A stretch of DNA of 8,324 nucleotides from Ignavibacteriales bacterium (GTDB taxonomy: Bacteria > Bacteroidota > Ignavibacteria > UBA10030): NCBI GenBank assembly GCA_016218005.1, contig JACRFF010000201.1:1-8324 (forward strand), in the 5' to 3' direction. The notes beneath the pieces were generated by a model that had not been told where the DNA came from, searched no databases, and worked only from the letters and a program-made list of their open reading frames with translations. Shown here piece after piece: positions 1 through 8,148 of this stretch (positions are counted from its first letter, which is position 1; the number at the start of each line of letters is the position of its first letter). Made by a program: the position numbers and the translations under genes.

Positions 1-341
1 CCCGTAATTTTTTCGGCCGATGTGTAGTTCCAACTGATAGATAAAAACTGAAGACCTCCACCGTAAAATATCCCTTCTCCATTGCCATCTTTGTACATAC
101 GGTACGAACCACCAAGTCCGAGAATGGTGAGATCCGTTGTTGGCGCCCAGTAGAAAAACGGCACATTGATTTCTGCCGCGCCATTATTTATAAACCTTCC
201 GTATTCGCCAGAGTATATCTTAAAGAGAAGACCAAGAGGATTGATCCCCGCATAGTTGTTCTCAGAAAACTTCTTCTGAGCAAATGCTCCAGAAGTCGCA
301 ACCAATACCAGCATCAACGAAACCACTAAAATTTTCTTCAT
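1..341 (-). CDS. Secreted beta-rich protein, probable outer-membrane barrel (partial)
   Basis: This reading frame starts at ATG 341 and runs off the left edge, so only the first 113 codons are visible. Residues 1-21 form a clear Sec signal peptide: Lys-Lys at the N-terminus, a hydrophobic core, and an AFA|Q signal peptidase I site before residue 22. The mature part alternates hydrophobic and polar residues and is rich in Gly, Tyr and Phe, for example around the YGGGLQF stretch. That pattern is typical of outer-membrane beta-strands. A strong Shine-Dalgarno AGGAGG (349-354) sits 7 nt before the ATG and fixes the start. A near-consensus promoter lies at 405-433, so the gene is transcribed independently of the SLT gene upstream. 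I do not recognise a specific family; a small porin-like or DUF-type outer-membrane protein is the best guess. The coding call is firm and the barrel assignment is inference. Confidence 0.8.
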   Translation of the reverse strand, partial: MKKILVVSLMLVLVATSGAFAQKKFSENNYAGINPLGLLFKIYSGEYGRFINNGAAEINVPFFYWAPTTDLTILGLGGSYRMYKDGNGEGIFYGGGLQFLSISWNYTSAEKIT

Positions 342-348
342 GACAATA

Positions 349-354
349 CCTCCT
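349..354 (-). promoter_or_regulatory. Ribosome binding site of the partial secreted-protein gene
   Basis: A perfect AGGAGG on the minus strand, 7 nt upstream of ATG 341. It decides the start of the left-edge gene, which would otherwise be uncertain because the gene is incomplete. Confidence 0.85.
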
Positions 355-404
355 GTAAAATGATGGGTGGTAATAATGAAAAATGCAACGAGTAAATCAG
401 GCGC

Positions 405-433
405 AATATATCAACGATGAAAAATAATGTCAA
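405..433 (-). promoter_or_regulatory. Promoter of the secreted-protein gene (sigma-70 type)
   Basis: On the minus strand the sequence reads TTGACA (428-433), exactly 17 nt, then TATATT (405-410). This is a perfect -35 box, optimal spacing and a good -10 box. Transcription would start near 398, giving a leader of about 57 nt before ATG 341. The region lies between the SLT gene stop (500) and the next start, which suits a separate transcription unit. Confidence 0.8.
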
Positions 434-456
434 GCGAATTCTCATCTCGACATCGA

Positions 457-482
457 TATGGGGGTCAATCCCAGAACCCATA
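457..482 (-). other. Short inverted repeat downstream of the SLT gene
   Basis: TATGGG and CCCATA form a 6-bp stem with a 14-nt loop, 18 bp after the SLT gene stop. There is no T-run behind it on the minus strand, so it is at best a weak or factor-dependent terminator. It may also have no function. Confidence 0.2.
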
Positions 483-499
483 GAGTCAACACGGCACTC

Positions 500-1240
500 T
501 TACTTCAAAGCAAGGGAATATTCGTCATAGTTGCGCAGTGCGTTTTCAACATAGGCAATGGTGACTCGAGCCCCTCCAAAATACCCGCTGGGTGGTTTTC
601 CCTCAGCCCATATCTTCTCGTGTAATGTATAGGATCTCTTGGATAACAGGGGCAAAGCTTCCCGTACCGCATTCCAACTTTTCGGATCTGAGCCGAGGAA
701 TTCCACGATTCGTTGGGCGTCTTGAACCCGACTTAATCCGGCATTATATGCTGCCAATGTAAGCCGAAAACGGTCTTCGACCGAGCAATCTTCAAATGAC
801 CTCTTGAGAAGCTTCAAGTGATAGATTCCTGCTCTGATATTGTTGGTGGGACTTTCCACTTCGTCTACGCCAAGCCGTTCGGCCACTTCGACCTGAGTAA
901 TGGGCATAAGTTGCATCAAGCCATAGGCGCCACGATGGCTAATCGCTTCGTAATCAAATCTGGATTCCTCCTTCATCAGGGCCAAAATGAAAATCCAATC
1001 TACTTCGTAGCGCTTCGATATCTTCTTGACCAAAGGGATCAATCTTGACAAAGAACGATTGTGCTCGAAGATTGGCTCAGTTGTCCCTCCATTGAATCCA
1101 ATGGTCGTTGGAGTCAACTGACGTTGAAATTCGGTTCTTGTGGTGGATGAGGTAGTAAAGGATTGATAACAACCGCTGAGGGCTGTGGAAAAACCAACAA
1201 AAGACATGATAAGTAACGACCTACGTAGAGAGATTCCCAT
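500..1240 (-). CDS. SLT-domain lytic transglycosylase lipoprotein (MltF C-domain-like)
   Basis: A 246-aa lipoprotein predicted to cleave peptidoglycan glycan strands to 1,6-anhydro products in the periplasm. The signal sequence ends in the lipobox LSGC with lipidated Cys24. The SLT/goose-lysozyme-like domain spans about residues 65-180. It holds the EESRF motif with probable catalytic Glu92, the AYGLMQLMP block (105-113), NIRAGIYHL (134-142) and AAYNAG (163-168). The C-terminal part has a GY..GG...AYVENV-like stretch (219-234), as in the catalytic domain of MltF. MltF's N-terminal solute-binding domain is absent. ATG 1240 is supported by an AAAGGAA ribosome site (1245-1251) and by the signal peptide directly after it. 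The gene has its own promoter at 1303-1331. Family identity is secure, but assignment to MltF rather than another family 1 enzyme is tentative. Confidence 0.93.
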   Translation of the reverse strand: MGISLRRSLLIMSFVGFSTALSGCYQSFTTSSTTRTEFQRQLTPTTIGFNGGTTEPIFEHNRSLSRLIPLVKKISKRYEVDWIFILALMKEESRFDYEAISHRGAYGLMQLMPITQVEVAERLGVDEVESPTNNIRAGIYHLKLLKRSFEDCSVEDRFRLTLAAYNAGLSRVQDAQRIVEFLGSDPKSWNAVREALPLLSKRSYTLHEKIWAEGKPPSGYFGGARVTIAYVENALRNYDEYSLALK

Positions 1241-1275
1241 TACATTCCTTTCATTGGTGCAACATTCGTGAATTC

Positions 1276-1397
1276 AAGTGAAAACCGATTAGTCGCAATG
1301 CAAATATAGCGTTGTATGATGCGAGTTGCAACCACTCTAAACATTACTGAAGTTGAATCGCCAATTCCATGCAAGAATCGCCGATTAGTTTTCACTT
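1276..1397. repeat. Inverted and direct repeats around the SLT gene promoter
   Basis: The 10-mer AAGTGAAAAC at 1276-1285 recurs inverted (GTTTTCACTT) at 1388-1397, so the two arms bracket the promoter. CGATTAG occurs as a direct repeat at 1286-1292 and 1382-1388. GAATCGCC occurs twice, at 1355-1362 and 1375-1382, 20 bp apart. The GAATCGCC pair would lie roughly 60-87 bp upstream of the predicted start, where an activator could bind two helical turns apart. No regulator gene is nearby, and a chance origin of some of these repeats cannot be excluded. Confidence 0.35.
1303..1331 (-). promoter_or_regulatory. Promoter of the SLT lytic transglycosylase gene
   Basis: On the minus strand TTGCAA (1326-1331), a 17-nt spacer, then TATATT (1303-1308), extended to TATATTTG. 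That also fits the Bacteroidota -7 pattern TAnnTTTG. The expected start is near 1296, giving a leader of about 56 nt. Confidence 0.7.
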
Positions 1398-1459
1398 AGC
1401 TAACGTCGAGTCTCCGTTGTATTCCTTGGGAAAAAATTTTGACGGGAAGACAAGCAGGC

Positions 1460-1678
1460 TTAGAGAATTGCGATAATCTTGCGCTTGCTGGTGTGTCCGG
1501 ATTTGATGACGATACGGCTAGGAGGAATTGAAAAAAATTTACTCAGCTGTTCAATCACTTCGTCGTTGGCTTTGCCATCGACTGGAGGTGATGCGACACG
1601 AACGACAAAAGTAGAATCGTTGTTCTTGGATATCCCCGGTTGTTTTGACCGAGGCTTTACAAGAACGCTTATGATCAT
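1460..1678 (-). CDS. yggU: DUF167 / YggU (UPF0235) family protein
   Basis: A 72-aa protein matching the small DUF167 family. It has the N-terminal KPRSK segment followed by the conserved VASPPVDGKAN block (residues 29-39). Next comes the helix with ...EQLSKFF and the SRIVIKSGHTSKRKII end (54-69), which corresponds to the family's V.I..G..SR.K.v motif. It is slightly shorter than the usual roughly 95-100 aa. The molecular role of the family is not established. Its ATG overlaps the stop of the RpiB-like gene as ATGA (1675-1678), indicating translational coupling. The gene ends at TAA (1460-1462), and I found no hairpin terminator in the 219 bp that follow. Confidence 0.9.
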   Translation of the reverse strand: MIISVLVKPRSKQPGISKNNDSTFVVRVASPPVDGKANDEVIEQLSKFFSIPPSRIVIKSGHTSKRKIIAIL

Positions 1679-2319
1679 TCAGACTGGTGAGAGGTTGGCT
1701 TGAGCAAAAACCGTTCCTCAATCTCCGCAATCTTACGAATTCGGTTTTGGTGTCTTCCCCCTCCAAACCATGTCTCAAGCCAAACCTTGAGAATAGACTT
1801 TGCGAGTTCCGTCCCCAGAACTTTTCCCCCGAGTGTCAAAACATTTGCGTCGTTGTGTTCACGGCTGCTCTTTGCTGTGAATTCGTTCGAGCAACAAACG
1901 GCGCGAATACCTGGAACTTTGTTGGCAACAATCGCCGATGCCACGCCCACGCTGTCTATCATCACCCCGCGCACAGCTTGACCACGGGATACAAGCGCAG
2001 CTACCGCGAACGCAAAATCGGGATAGTCGCACGGTTGTTCTGACGACGTTCCAACATCAACCACCGTGTAGCCCCATTCACCAAGCTGTTTGGCAAGCAC
2101 CGTTTTGAGGACAAAACCACCATGGTCTGCACCTAACGCTACAACTGTTCCAGCGTTAGATGATTTCGGATCGCGTGGCGGAATAAGCTGAACACCGCTG
2201 ACCTGAGATTGGACTTGGACGGAAGTAGAACTCCGGCCTACAACAACTTCAATACCGTATTGTTTCGCCGCATCACGCGCTGCGGGAGTCAAGATCGTGT
2301 CCGCATCCACCTGAAGCAT
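1675..2319 (-). CDS. rpiB: RpiB/LacA/LacB-family sugar-phosphate isomerase-like protein, extended N-terminus
   Basis: From ATG 2319 the protein is 214 aa. The RpiB/LacAB fold starts near residue 58, with ALGADHGGF (61-69), CDYPDFA (97-103), ANKVPGIRA (132-140), REHNDANVLTLGG (153-165) and a GGRHQNRI tail. Canonical RpiB has an I-C-G-T-G-I-G loop with the catalytic Cys (Cys66 in E. coli). Here that position reads MIDSVGVAS (120-128), so Asp122 replaces Cys. A related MIDGAGIGS loop is known to me from RpiB-like proteins with N-terminal extensions, so substrate and even catalysis are uncertain. Residues 1-28 carry a TPAARDAAKQYGIEV extension. The frame stays open and conserved-looking for 24 more codons (to 2391: KKVLTEREVVEAAKQSRR...), but these contain no ATG, GTG or TTG. 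The true start may therefore be non-canonical. ATG 2319 has no clear ribosome site. The stop overlaps the yggU start. Confidence 0.82.
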   Translation of the reverse strand: MLQVDADTILTPAARDAAKQYGIEVVVGRSSTSVQVQSQVSGVQLIPPRDPKSSNAGTVVALGADHGGFVLKTVLAKQLGEWGYTVVDVGTSSEQPCDYPDFAFAVAALVSRGQAVRGVMIDSVGVASAIVANKVPGIRAVCCSNEFTAKSSREHNDANVLTLGGKVLGTELAKSILKVWLETWFGGGRHQNRIRKIAEIEERFLLKPTSHQSE

Positions 2320-2390
2320 TCGGCGGCTTTGTTTGGCCGCTTCAACGACTTCGCGCTCTGTCAGAACTTTCTTCGCCCTTGTACTTCCTA

Positions 2391-2555
2391 TTTACCCCGT
2401 TAGAAGCCTGTCTGCGTGTGTACACGCACAGGCAGGCAGAACGCCCCGTGGCTTGGACTTCGGCTGAGCTCAGTCGAAGCCCCGCGGGGATGAATGCAGT
2501 TTGGTTTTAGCGAACACGGGGTTTAATGCCCCGCGTGAGCTTCTAACGGGGTTTA
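2391..2555. mobile_element. 157-bp MITE-like palindromic element with TTTA flanks
   Basis: The ends CCCCGTTAGAAGC (2395-2407) and GCTTCTAACGGGG (2539-2551) are perfect 13-bp terminal inverted repeats. Each is flanked by TTTA (2391-2394 and 2552-2555), a candidate 4-bp target duplication. The interior is almost all palindrome: a hairpin with TGCGTGT/ACACGCA and GCCTG/CAGGC arms (2406-2433), CTTCG-CTGAG-CTCAG-CGAAG (2458-2479), CCCCGCGGGG (2480-2489), and CGGGG/CCCCG (2517-2533). There is no coding capacity, so any movement would need a transposase in trans. Removing the element plus one TTTA joins rlpA and the RpiB-like gene cleanly. In that empty site rlpA would end GGT AAA TAG. One caution: ACGGGGTTTA also occurs inside the element (2516-2525), so TTTA may belong to the repeat rather than be a duplication. 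Confidence 0.65.
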
Positions 2556-3025
2556 CCATCTCCCCATTCAAGCACTTCCAATCGCGCCTTGGTTGTTCCC
2601 AAGCGGATGAGGTCAATTTCCTTTGCGGCGGCAAGCGAGAGGTCCATCAGTCGGCCTTCTACAAAGGGGCCTCGGTCGTTCACACGAACGATTATGCTTT
2701 TGTTATTATCAAGATTCGTGACGCGCACTTTTGTGCCGAACGGAAAATTTCGATGTGCCGCCGTCAACGCATGCATATCAAACGTTTCTCCATTCGAAGT
2801 CAGCTTGCCGTGGAAGTCGCCGGCATAGTACGAAACCATTCCTTCAAGTGTCAGGAGAATTTTTCCGTTTGGCTTGCGCAAACTTGCAGCGGAATTGCCG
2901 GATGATTCTACGCGCGGCGGCGACCCACCCGTTTCTTTTGTGGCAAACCGCGTTGTGGATGAACATCCCGCAATTGAAAGCATGAACGCGGGCACGGCAA
3001 TCCTTGCCAAACTACAAAAGTTCAT
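2543..3025 (-). CDS. rlpA: RlpA-family lipoprotein (septal ring lytic transglycosylase-like)
   Basis: A 160-aa lipoprotein of the RlpA double-psi beta-barrel family. In Pseudomonas these enzymes cleave glycan strands lacking stem peptides. The signal sequence leads to the lipobox SIAGC (Cys21). A short Ser-rich linker follows, then the barrel from about residue 61: [39 protein letters not shown] and VNDRGPF. Glu80, Asp83 and His91 have the spacing of the residues needed for activity in P. aeruginosa RlpA. No C-terminal SPOR domain is present. I chose ATG 3025 because the signal peptide begins there and GGAAG lies upstream. A TTG at 3052 with a GAAGGAA site is an alternative that adds nine residues. 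The gene overlaps the manC end by 14 bp. Its last codons (Pro-Arg-TAG) come from the inverted repeat of the adjacent mobile element. Confidence 0.9.
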   Translation of the reverse strand: MNFCSLARIAVPAFMLSIAGCSSTTRFATKETGGSPPRVESSGNSAASLRKPNGKILLTLEGMVSYYAGDFHGKLTSNGETFDMHALTAAHRNFPFGTKVRVTNLDNNKSIIVRVNDRGPFVEGRLMDLSLAAAKEIDLIRLGTTKARLEVLEWGDGKPR

Positions 3026-4097
3026 TGATCTGCTTCCGGCGAAGGAAGTCAACGATTTCCTTCACCTCTTGCGAACGTCCTTTGGGACATACAAGAACGG
3101 CGTCGTCTGTCGAGATGATGATCAAGTCGTCAACCCCAAGGGCTGCAACAAACTTTTTGCCGGCGTCGATGTAGCTTCCGTTGACCTCCTTCGTGAACAC
3201 TGCGCCGCGCAGTGAGTTCCCGAACGAATCTGTTGGAGTGAGCCGAACAACTTCATCCCACGAGCCAACGTCGCTCCATCCAAAATCTCCTCGCACCACA
3301 AACACATTCGACGCTTTCTCCATCACCCCATAGTCAATCGAGATGCTTCGAATGACTCCGTATGCCCGGTCGACGGCAGATTGGTACGATGGTGTGCCGA
3401 CGGCAGGTTCGATGGCCGCAAGTTGAGCCGAAAGTTCCGGCAAATTTTGTGCGATCTCTTTCAGAATGGCAGATGCCTTCCAAACAAACATTCCACTATT
3501 CCACAGAAAGTCTCCGCTCTTGAGAAAAAGTTCTGCCGTATCCCGTGTGGGTTTTTCCGCAAACGTCTTGACGCGGTAGACTCCTTCTTTCAAAAAAGGA
3601 TTCACATCCGGCATGTCATCGAATTGAATGTAACCGAATCCGGTTTCGGGATGTGTTGGATGAATTCCAATGGTCAGCAACGCGTTTGTATCGACCGCTA
3701 CCCGCGACGCAAGCGTGAGCAAGCGCAAAAATTCCGGGACGTTGCTAATGAGGTGATCGGCAGGAAGAACGATCATGACTCCTTCCGGGTCGATTTTCTC
3801 GATCCACTGGGCCGCAATTCCGACACACGGCGCCGTGTTCCTACCGACTGGTTCAACCAACACATTTTCACTCGGCAAGAATGGAAGCTGGCTCTTCACT
3901 GCATCTACGTGGAGCGCATTTGTCACGACGAATGTATTCATCGCCGGCACCAATGGTTCAATGCGCGAAATCGTATTCTGGATCATCGTTCCCAAGCCAA
4001 AGATTTCCAGAAATTGCTTGGGAAACCGTTCCCTGCTGCGAGGCCAGAATCGAGATCCAACCCCCCCAGCCATCACCACCGCGTAAAGATTGCTCAT
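3012..4097 (-). CDS. manC: Mannose-1-phosphate guanylyltransferase (GDP-mannose pyrophosphorylase)
   Basis: A 361-aa single-domain nucleotidyltransferase that makes GDP-mannose from GTP and mannose-1-phosphate in the cytoplasm, for surface glycans. Visible motifs in order are the nucleotide signature [12 protein letters not shown]...FPKQF (11-29), EPVGRNTAP (82-90), LPADH (111-115), ETGFGYI (141-147), FAEKP (169-173; the family's sugar-phosphate motif is FVEKP), WNSGMF (189-194), SIDYGVME (253-260) and [11 protein letters not shown] (270-280). The length fits the short ManC class without the phosphomannose isomerase domain. ATG 4097 follows the upstream gene after 8 bp and has a GGA(A) site 5 nt away. 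It probably belongs to the alr operon and is followed with a 14-bp overlap by rlpA. No other GDP-mannose genes are in view. Confidence 0.95.
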   Translation of the reverse strand: MSNLYAVVMAGGVGSRFWPRSRERFPKQFLEIFGLGTMIQNTISRIEPLVPAMNTFVVTNALHVDAVKSQLPFLPSENVLVEPVGRNTAPCVGIAAQWIEKIDPEGVMIVLPADHLISNVPEFLRLLTLASRVAVDTNALLTIGIHPTHPETGFGYIQFDDMPDVNPFLKEGVYRVKTFAEKPTRDTAELFLKSGDFLWNSGMFVWKASAILKEIAQNLPELSAQLAAIEPAVGTPSYQSAVDRAYGVIRSISIDYGVMEKASNVFVVRGDFGWSDVGSWDEVVRLTPTDSFGNSLRGAVFTKEVNGSYIDAGKKFVAALGVDDLIIISTDDAVLVCPKGRSQEVKEIVDFLRRKQINELL

Positions 4098-4105
4098 ACG
4101 TTCCG

Positions 4106-4915
4106 TTATTCAAACATTGTGCGAAAGTCGCGAAGAGTTTCTATGGTATGATCCAACACTCCGGCTCGCTCATCGGCATTGGCATGAACCCACTGGGCAA
4201 AACCATCTTGAATGTTCGTCGTCAGATTCATCACGCGGATATCATCCAGATATTGGTTGGTAACGATGTAATCGAGAAAATCGTTAAGCAACGTACAAAA
4301 TTGTTTGAAGTCGTCTGGATGCGCCTCAGTGGCCACCGACCCACACAGTGATTGCAAAGAACCAAGAAGGGTCATCCGATCATCGGCGCCACCTTGCACA
4401 GATTCGAGAAATTTTTCCAACACCACCGAGAATTCTTGTTCACGGTCAGAACGTTCTGCCGTTCCTCCGTTAGGAGAAATAACAGAAGCAGTTTCCTCAG
4501 CCGATGGAACGGGGAGATCGCCGGCGAACGAATCGACAGTCGGTTCCTGGGGCGGCAATCCGAAGCCGCTGTCCGTTTGCTCGGCAGTATTCATCTCCAT
4601 CCGATTGTTGATTTCGGCCGCATCACTGCTGCCGCCGACCCCGCGCTTGAAGCTCGCAAGGATCCGAAATTCTTCCTCCTGATTCACTTCCACTGGAGCA
4701 GGATTTTTTTCAGCCCGCTCGCCAGCCCACATAAGTTGCAGCGCAAAATCTCCAAGGCCATTCACTTTGAAAAGCCGTTCCAGTTCTCGGCGAAGGTTGT
4801 CGGTCCCCTGAAGCCGCTCTTTGATTTTTTCCAACGTCTCTTTGTTCTCAACCGATAAATCCCAAACCGATATGCGGTCGAGCAGCGTTGCAATGTATTC
4901 CTGTGCTTGGGTCAT
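4106..4915 (-). CDS. Unrecognised helical protein with acidic linker, coupled to alr
   Basis: A 269-aa protein I cannot assign to a family. ATG 4915 is chosen because it overlaps the alr stop as ATGA (4912-4915). An upstream in-frame start at 4957 would lie wholly inside alr. Residues 1-55 are charged and likely helical (VENKETLEKIKERL, LRRELERLF). They are followed by a conserved-looking GLGDFALQLMWAGERAEK segment. About residues 75-150 are acidic and rich in Pro, Ser and Gly, so probably a disordered linker. About residues 152-269 look like a helical bundle (EFSVVLEKFLESV, FKQFCTLLNDFLDYIV, NIQDGFAQWV, LDHTIETLRDFRTMF). There is no signal peptide or membrane span, so it is probably cytoplasmic. 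Its position between alr and manC suggests an envelope-linked or regulatory role, but that is inference. Confidence 0.85.
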   Translation of the reverse strand: MTQAQEYIATLLDRISVWDLSVENKETLEKIKERLQGTDNLRRELERLFKVNGLGDFALQLMWAGERAEKNPAPVEVNQEEEFRILASFKRGVGGSSDAAEINNRMEMNTAEQTDSGFGLPPQEPTVDSFAGDLPVPSAEETASVISPNGGTAERSDREQEFSVVLEKFLESVQGGADDRMTLLGSLQSLCGSVATEAHPDDFKQFCTLLNDFLDYIVTNQYLDDIRVMNLTTNIQDGFAQWVHANADERAGVLDHTIETLRDFRTMFE

Positions 4916-6054
4916 AGGTATTCGTAGATTCGTGGAACACGTGAGGTAATGCCGCAACAGATTTCGTACGGGATCGTCCCTAACTTGTCAGCCCATTCCT
5001 GAGCAGTGATGTGATGATCGCCTTGCTCGCCTATCAACACGACCTCGGCCCCAACGCCGATTTCTTCTTTGCCGACATCAACCATGCACTGATCCATGCA
5101 AATGGTACCGACAACTGGAAACCTTCGCCCGTGAATCAATGCGGACATCTTTCCCGTCAAGAGGCGCGAAACTCCATCGGCGTAACCGACCGGGATCGTC
5201 GCGATCCGGGTTTTTCGTTGTGCAACATAGCGTCGGCCGTAGCTGACCGTTTCTCCCATTTCGAGCACCTTCACCAGTGCCACGCGCGTTTGAATCGACA
5301 TCACCGGTTTCAATCGAATGCTATGGGAGACTTCATAGGAGGGATAGTAGCCGTAGAGAGAAATCCCGGGGCGCACCATATTGAATCTTGATTCGGGAAT
5401 ATCGAGTATCGCCGCACTGTTTGCGCAGTGGATGTAGCGCGGTTCCAATCTGTATGCCCGCACTGCATCTACCGCCTGATTGAATTTGATCAGCTGTTGA
5501 TGAGTAAATGTTTTATCACGTTCATCTGCACTCGCAAAATGCGTAAAGACTCCTACCAATTGCAGTCGTGAAGCTGTCTTCACGGCCTGAAGCACGTCGT
5601 TGAGCAAAGAAAGTGTTGTTCCAATGCGATTCATTCCCGTATCGATTTTGAGATGGATGGGAAGAGTTTTTTTCACCTTTGCCGCATGTCGCTGAAGTTT
5701 TTGGACATCATCAACGCTGCTTACGGTGGCTTGGAGATGATGCGTGAACAACAACTCGACCTGCGAATCTGCCGATAACGTGAACACGAGTAGATGTCCG
5801 CGAATGCCTGCTTGACGAAGTTCCACAGCTTCCTCAGGATAGGCAACGCCGAAAAACTTCACCTTTTTTTTCTCAAGGAACTTAGCAACAGGCACCGCAC
5901 CGTGGCCGTACGCGTTGGCCTTCACAACCGCCCTCACTTCAACATTGGACCCTACATGGCGTCGAATGCCCTCCAAGTTTTCTTCAAGCGCATTGAGATG
6001 GATAACGGCATGTGTGGGACGCGTCGGTTTTTTCAAGATACTTGGCAACGACAA
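4912..6054 (-). CDS. alr: Alanine racemase
   Basis: A 380-aa PLP enzyme that interconverts L- and D-alanine and supplies D-alanine for peptidoglycan. The key residues are all present and keep the spacing of the Geobacillus enzyme: PLP Lys45 in VVKANAYGHG, Lys136 and Arg143 in LKIDTGMNRIG (the carbamylated Lys and a carboxylate-binding Arg), Arg228 in MVRPG, catalytic Tyr272 in VSYG, Tyr291 in GYADG, and Met320-Asp321 in CMDQ. The C-terminus SRVPRIYEYL matches the usual family end. The start is TTG 6054. A second TTG at 6048 is possible, and there is no ATG near the N-terminus and no clear Shine-Dalgarno. A promoter at 6078-6106 would give a leader of only about 17 nt. The following gene starts within the alr stop codon. 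Confidence 0.96.
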   Translation of the reverse strand: MSLPSILKKPTRPTHAVIHLNALEENLEGIRRHVGSNVEVRAVVKANAYGHGAVPVAKFLEKKKVKFFGVAYPEEAVELRQAGIRGHLLVFTLSADSQVELLFTHHLQATVSSVDDVQKLQRHAAKVKKTLPIHLKIDTGMNRIGTTLSLLNDVLQAVKTASRLQLVGVFTHFASADERDKTFTHQQLIKFNQAVDAVRAYRLEPRYIHCANSAAILDIPESRFNMVRPGISLYGYYPSYEVSHSIRLKPVMSIQTRVALVKVLEMGETVSYGRRYVAQRKTRIATIPVGYADGVSRLLTGKMSALIHGRRFPVVGTICMDQCMVDVGKEEIGVGAEVVLIGEQGDHHITAQEWADKLGTIPYEICCGITSRVPRIYEYL

Positions 6055-6077
6055 GTTGATCGATTCGATTCGCCGCC

Positions 6078-6106
6078 AATATAATTGAAACGGCTCGCAG
6101 AATCAA
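6078..6106 (-). promoter_or_regulatory. Promoter of the alr operon
   Basis: TTGATT (6101-6106), a 17-nt spacer, and TATATT (6078-6083) on the minus strand, in the 102-bp gap between atpC and alr. The expected start near 6071 lies just upstream of the TTG start codon. It would let alr and the genes after it be expressed apart from atpDC, though read-through is possible because no terminator separates them. Confidence 0.6.
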
Positions 6107-6156
6107 CGAAGCCCCCATCAAGAACAAGGTCCGCGCAGAACGTCGCGGGCGTTGCG

Positions 6157-6567
6157 TCAGTTCTTTGATGCAATTCTGAGCCGATTGAGAGCACGCCATA
6201 AGGCGGCTTCGGCACGGAGGCGGTCAAGATTGGGCGCCTTTTCGGCAAGACGCTTCTGCGCTCGCACTTGAGCAGATTCGGCGCGGGCAACATCGATCTC
6301 ATCGTTACGTTCCGCCGTCTCGGCCAACAACACAACTTTGTTGTCTTGGACCTCGACGAATCCGCCGCTCGTTGCAAACCGTACCTCGCTGCCGTGCTGG
6401 TCGCGCAATTTTACTTCGCCTGTTTCGATGGAGGATAAGAGCGCCGCATGACTCTTGAGGACTTGAAATCCGCCCTCGACGCCGGGTGCACTGAAACTTT
6501 CTACCGACCCGGAAAAGACAACTTTGCGCGGAGTGACGATCTCCAGTTGAAAAATCTTTTCAGCCAT
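6157..6567 (-). CDS. atpC: F1Fo ATP synthase epsilon subunit
   Basis: A 136-aa subunit of the F1 central stalk. It couples rotation and can inhibit ATP hydrolysis. The N-terminal beta-sandwich (about 1-85) shows LEIVTPRKVVFSG, FSAPGVEGGFQVLKSHAALL, FATSGGFVEV and VVLLAETAERNDEID. The C-terminal helical hairpin (about 88-136) is Ala- and Arg-rich (VARAESAQVRAQKRLAEK), so the regulatory domain is not truncated. ATG 6567 lies 5 bp after the atpD stop, an order typical of an atpDC transcript. The rest of the ATP synthase genes are not in the window. Confidence 0.96.
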   Translation of the reverse strand: MAEKIFQLEIVTPRKVVFSGSVESFSAPGVEGGFQVLKSHAALLSSIETGEVKLRDQHGSEVRFATSGGFVEVQDNKVVLLAETAERNDEIDVARAESAQVRAQKRLAEKAPNLDRLRAEAALWRALNRLRIASKN

Positions 6568-6572
6568 AACGC

Positions 6573-8053
<1,481 letters not shown>

Positions 8054-8121
8054 TTATTTTCTGAATTCCAATTGTTGCGTGTAGCCCCAACCTTTTGCTA
8101 CAGAGTTCCTTTCCCAGCAAT

Positions 8122-8148
8122 AAAAAATCCGCCTCGGCGGATTTTTTT
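8122..8148. terminator. Bidirectional Rho-independent terminator
   Basis: An A-run, ATCCGCC, a very short loop (TC, or CTCG if the last pair opens), GGCGGAT and a T-run. The structure reads the same on both strands: T7 follows on the plus strand and T6 on the minus strand. It sits upstream of the atpD promoter, so it would end a minus-strand transcript coming from beyond the right edge. No plus-strand gene is visible to use it from the left. Confidence 0.85.

Noticed and set aside
1430..1460. Terminator after yggU, because of the A/T-run at about 1431-1440
   Set aside because: No stable GC stem precedes the T-run on the minus strand; AAAATTTT by itself is not a terminator.
2406..2533. CRISPR array or phage attachment site at the palindromes between rlpA and the RpiB-like gene
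   Set aside because: There are no regularly spaced direct repeats, no spacers, no cas or integrase genes, and no tRNA. The inverted ends fit a MITE-like element better.
3026..3052. TTG start at 3052 for rlpA, adding nine residues
   Set aside because: Not excluded, since it has a GAAGGAA site, but the ATG at 3025 begins directly at the lipoprotein signal peptide and gives a normal short overlap with manC.
3381..4151. Long plus-strand open frame opposite manC, and similar plus-strand frames opposite atpD, alr and the transglycosylase gene
   Set aside because: They are antisense shadows of well-supported minus-strand genes. Their translations are rich in Arg, His and Ser with no family motif, and they have no ribosome sites of note.
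5984..6377. Minus-strand frames spanning the atpC-alr gap
   Set aside because: They overlap atpC in other frames, lack family motifs, and the gap is better explained by the alr promoter.
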